Assembly (NCBI GenBank): GCA_023142175.1
Contig: JAGLJX010000262.1
Location: 1 to 7,072 of the forward strand
From: Emcibacter sp.
GTDB lineage: Bacteria > Pseudomonadota > Alphaproteobacteria > Sphingomonadales > Emcibacteraceae
Length of the DNA stretch: 7,072 nucleotides
Direction of reading: 5' to 3'
Position 1 is the first letter of the stretch; each line of letters begins with the position of its first letter. A model generated the notes under the pieces. The model searched no databases. It saw nothing but the letters and a program-made list of their open reading frames with translations, and had not been told where the DNA came from. Both the position numbers and the translations under genes were made by a program. This document shows, piece by piece, positions 4,634-7,072 of this stretch.

Positions 4634-6252
4634 AATTTGGCGCGTTCCCTTTACATCAAATTCTGGGCGGCACGCTGGCACATTCAGTAAGGCTACCGTC
4701 CGGCCTGTTGAAAAAAGGCCATATCCTAACTGAATCTGACATTAAAAATCTGGCGGAAAATAAGATCGCACAGGTGATGGCGGCGGTTCTGGAACCGGGT
4801 GATATGACAGAAGATATGGCAGCGAAAAAAATTTCCAGCCATATTACAGGCGATCAGGTTACCTGTGCCGAAGCCTATACGGGGCGGGTAAATCTCCATG
4901 CTGTATCGGATGGCCTGATTGTCATAGATGAGAAGGCCGTGAATGACCTTAATCACAGGGATGAGGGAATTACCCTTGCGACAATTTCTCAGAACGCCAT
5001 TGTCCAAAAGGGGCAGATGGTGGCTACGGTCAAGATCATTCCTCTGGGCGTCAGGGGTGAGGTGGTCGAGAAAATTATTGCAGACATAGAATCTGATATG
5101 ATTACCCTTCATCCTTTCCGGCCACAAAAGGCCATTATGATCCAGACGGAGCTTGGCGACACGGCGAAAAAACTGTTTGAAAAAACCAAACGGGTTATGG
5201 CCCACAGGCTTGATATTTTTGAAACATCGCTCGCGGATGAGGTCAGATGTCGCCATGAAGAAACCGCATTGGCTGAAATGCTGTTAAGCAAGGCTGATGG
5301 TGATCAGGATATGATTTTGATTATGGGTGCTTCGGCCATAACGGACCGCAAGGATGTTATTCCTGCGGCGATCATCCGCGCAGGTGGTAAGATAATTCAT
5401 TACGGCATGCCCGTTGATCCGGGCAACCTGATGTTGTTGGCCAAATTGCGGGATAAGTGGGTCTTGGGTCTGCCGGGATGTTCGCGCTCACCAAAGCTGA
5501 ACGGCATTGACCTCATATTATCGCGTATTTCTGCGGGACTGGATGTGACTGACCATGATGTCATGAGCATGGGAGTAGGCGGATTACTCAGTGAATATGC
5601 GGGACGTCCTCAACCCCGAGAATCTCAAAAAGATCAACGGAAAAAGAAAATGTCTCAATCCAAAAATATTGCTGCGCTTATTCTGGCGGCGGGGCAGTCG
5701 AAAAGAATGGGGCAGGATAACAAGCTGTTATTACCCTATGAGAATGAAACCGTCCTGTCCCATGTTCTGGAGCAGGTCGAGCAAGCAGGACTGACTGAAA
5801 TATCTGTTGTCACCGGACATCAAAGGCAAGAGGTCGAGCAGGCAATCAGCCGTCATGACGTCACTTTTGTCCATAATGACATTTATGACGAGGGTATGAG
5901 TACATCAGTAAAGTTGGGGATTAGCTCCCTGCCGGATAATATTGATGCGGTGTTGATCATTCTGGGCGATATGCCAAATATATCGGCGGGCATTTTGCGC
6001 CAAATCATTGTGGCATACGACCCAGCCCAAGACCATTCAATCGTCATCCCTATGCATAACAGCAAGCGGGGCAATCCCATATTGTGGGACGGTGAGTTTT
6101 TCAGTGAATTTAAAAGACTGGAAGGTGATATGGGGGCAAAAATCCTGTTGAATGAATATCCTGAGTATATCCATGAAGTTGATGTTGGTTCTGATGCGAT
6201 CTTTCTGGATATTGATACCTATGAAGCATATGAACATTTGAGGAAGAAATGA
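4630..6252 (+). CDS. Molybdopterin-binding domain fused to MocA-like cytidylyltransferase
   Basis: The 540-residue product joins two molybdenum cofactor domains. Residues 1-330 resemble the MoaB/MogA/MoeA-like molybdopterin-binding fold with an N-terminal extension; visible segments are ILIMGASAITDRKDVIPAAI (229-248), HYGMPVDPGNLML (257-269) and WVLGLPGCSRSPKLNGID (277-294). Residues 331-340 are a charged linker (ESQKDQRKKK). Residues 341-540 are a nucleotidyltransferase of the MocA/MobA type: LILAAGQSKRMGQDNKLLLPY (350-370), VVTGH (393-397), EGMSTSVKLGI (421-431), GDMPNI (446-451), KRGNPILW (479-486), GDMGAK (499-504) and DIDTYEAY (527-534). LAAG rather than LAGG fits MocA (CTP, giving molybdopterin cytosine dinucleotide) rather than MobA (GTP). 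Similar fusions are known in alphaproteobacteria, often annotated 'molybdopterin-binding/glycosyltransferase family 2'; the glycosyltransferase label reflects the fold only. It overlaps xdhC by four bases and the acylase by one or four, so coupling is likely. Nucleotide preference is inferred. Confidence 0.9.
   Translation: MKFGAFPLHQILGGTLAHSVRLPSGLLKKGHILTESDIKNLAENKIAQVMAAVLEPGDMTEDMAAKKISSHITGDQVTCAEAYTGRVNLHAVSDGLIVIDEKAVNDLNHRDEGITLATISQNAIVQKGQMVATVKIIPLGVRGEVVEKIIADIESDMITLHPFRPQKAIMIQTELGDTAKKLFEKTKRVMAHRLDIFETSLADEVRCRHEETALAEMLLSKADGDQDMILIMGASAITDRKDVIPAAIIRAGGKIIHYGMPVDPGNLMLLAKLRDKWVLGLPGCSRSPKLNGIDLILSRISAGLDVTDHDVMSMGVGGLLSEYAGRPQPRESQKDQRKKKMSQSKNIAALILAAGQSKRMGQDNKLLLPYENETVLSHVLEQVEQAGLTEISVVTGHQRQEVEQAISRHDVTFVHNDIYDEGMSTSVKLGISSLPDNIDAVLIILGDMPNISAGILRQIIVAYDPAQDHSIVIPMHNSKRGNPILWDGEFFSEFKRLEGDMGAKILLNEYPEYIHEVDVGSDAIFLDIDTYEAYEHLRKK
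6240..6244 (+). promoter_or_regulatory. Ribosome binding site for the acylase gene, inside the previous gene
   Basis: GAGGA lies four bases before an ATG at 6249 and seven bases before a second in-frame ATG at 6252. The spacing favours 6252. Both starts overlap the preceding stop codon (TGA at 6250-6252), so reinitiation by ribosomes finishing the upstream gene is likely. Confidence 0.65.
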
Positions 6253-7072
6253 TGGGGCAGAAATCGACAATTATACAAAAACTTAAATGGCTGTTTGCGA
6301 GTGTTTCCGCGATAGTTGCCATCGCGGTTATCGCTGTTTATTTCACCTTCAGAGCAAGTTTGCCCCTGTTGGACGGGAATTTTGCATCCTCATCTATTAG
6401 CCAAAATATTCTTTTGGAAAGGGATGAAAATGGCAATGCGACCCTAACAGCGCAAAACAGGCTTGATCTGGCCTATGCCACTGGATTTACCCATGCACAG
6501 GAAAGATTCTTCCAGATTGATTTGACACGGCGCATGGCAGCGGGGGAATTATCGGAATTGTTTGGCCCCATTGCCCTGAATACAGATAAAAAGAACCGTC
6601 TGCATCGCTTCCGGGCGCGGGCGACTGTGGCAATTGCGCGTCTACCGGAAAACCATAAAGCGCTGCTGAAAAAATATGTGGCGGGTATCAATGATGGCCT
6701 GAATAATCTGGGGGCGAAGCCGTTCGAATATTGGCTGTTGCAGCAGGAGCCACGACCCTGGACCGAGGAGGATAGTTTTCTGGTGATTTATGCTATGGCT
6801 TTCTTCCTTCAATCAGGGACTATCGAGGCGGAGAAGCATAAATATTATCTGGAACAGAGTCTTGATCAAAGTCTCGCCAATTTTCTCATTCCAGCAAAAA
6901 CAGAATGGGATGCGCCGATTCAGGCCGATGAAACGCCGTGGGTGCCACAGGAAATCCCCTCCCGTGAAGTCCTAAAGACCCATGGAACAGAGCTAACTTT
7001 CCTGCAATCAACAGATAACCCAATTCCCGGCAGTAACAACTGGGCCGTATCGGGGGAATTGACCAAAACCGG
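6252..7072 (+). CDS. Penicillin acylase family protein, membrane-anchored (3' end outside window)
   Basis: The frame is open for 273 codons and is cut by the right edge. Residues 12-32 form one hydrophobic segment after a short basic N-terminus, a signal anchor or uncleaved signal sequence, so the enzyme should face the periplasm. The alpha-chain region is typical of the Ntn-hydrolase penicillin amidase family: SLPLLDG (36-42), LERDENGNATLTAQNRLDLA (55-74), ATGFTHAQERFFQIDLTRR (76-94), GELSELFG (98-105). PGSNNWAVS at 259-267 contains the autoprocessing site; Ser261 would become the N-terminal nucleophile of the beta chain. The rest of the beta chain, some 500 residues in relatives, is missing only because of the window end. 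The substrate cannot be told: the family hydrolyses beta-lactam side chains, acyl-homoserine lactones, acylated pigments and other amides. An ATG at 6249 in the same frame is the alternative start (all numbers plus one). Confidence 0.9.
   Translation, partial: MGQKSTIIQKLKWLFASVSAIVAIAVIAVYFTFRASLPLLDGNFASSSISQNILLERDENGNATLTAQNRLDLAYATGFTHAQERFFQIDLTRRMAAGELSELFGPIALNTDKKNRLHRFRARATVAIARLPENHKALLKKYVAGINDGLNNLGAKPFEYWLLQQEPRPWTEEDSFLVIYAMAFFLQSGTIEAEKHKYYLEQSLDQSLANFLIPAKTEWDAPIQADETPWVPQEIPSREVLKTHGTELTFLQSTDNPIPGSNNWAVSGELTKT

Noticed and set aside
4726..5256. Minus-strand open frame of 176 codons
   Set aside because: It is antisense to the molybdopterin-binding domain of the fusion gene, whose motifs are intact. 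The composition is shadow-like.
6790..6975. Plus-strand open frame of 61 codons in another frame of the acylase gene
   Set aside because: The acylase frame runs through this stretch up to its catalytic GSNNW motif, so this is an out-of-frame shadow.
1..7072. Mobile element, CRISPR array, toxin-antitoxin or defence system, tRNA or rRNA
   Set aside because: No transposase, integrase, spaced direct repeats, tRNA-like structures or defence domains were recognised. All sizeable frames are explained by ordinary metabolic, regulatory and surface genes.

Overview
The window is a stretch of bacterial chromosome with moderate to low GC. It most resembles an alphaproteobacterium, possibly of the Emcibacterales/Kordiimonadales kind. 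That placement is an inference from gene content: a MatB-type malonyl-CoA synthetase, a MarR-GNAT fusion, an XdhC with the GAVHI version of its nucleotide loop, a molybdopterin-binding/MocA-like fusion, and a membrane-anchored penicillin acylase family protein. No RNA gene, insertion sequence, phage gene or CRISPR array was seen. || Left part (1-662), minus strand: the first 156 codons of a secreted protein with a clear signal peptide. Its style is that of PEP-CTERM-type surface proteins, but the C-terminus is outside the window. The AT-rich gap upstream (471-662) holds a near-perfect sigma-54 (-24/-12) promoter facing this gene, and a weak terminator-like hairpin that would end the preceding gene. 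|| Middle part (663-3212): a divergent pair. matB (minus) encodes a malonyl-CoA synthetase that probably starts at 2138, behind a GAGGAG ribosome binding site. A MarR-type repressor fused to a GNAT acetyltransferase (plus) starts at 2268. Their shared spacer carries a sigma-70 promoter. Between its -35 and -10 is a 16-bp inverted repeat, itself part of three TTATATAA-like units spaced exactly 12 bp apart. This is the likely operator, and the regulator probably controls itself and perhaps matB. || Right part (3228-7072), plus strand: a strong extended -10 promoter drives a small VOC (glyoxalase-fold) protein. Then come xdhC, a fusion of a molybdopterin-binding domain with a MocA-like cytidylyltransferase domain, and the 5' part of a penicillin acylase family gene cut by the window end just after its catalytic GSNNW motif. 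xdhC, the fusion and the acylase overlap by one to four bases at each junction, so they look translationally coupled. The first two should work together: MocA-type CTP transfer makes molybdopterin cytosine dinucleotide, and XdhC protects, sulfurates or inserts the cofactor for a xanthine-oxidase-family hydroxylase. That hydroxylase is not in the window. The link to the acylase is unexplained.
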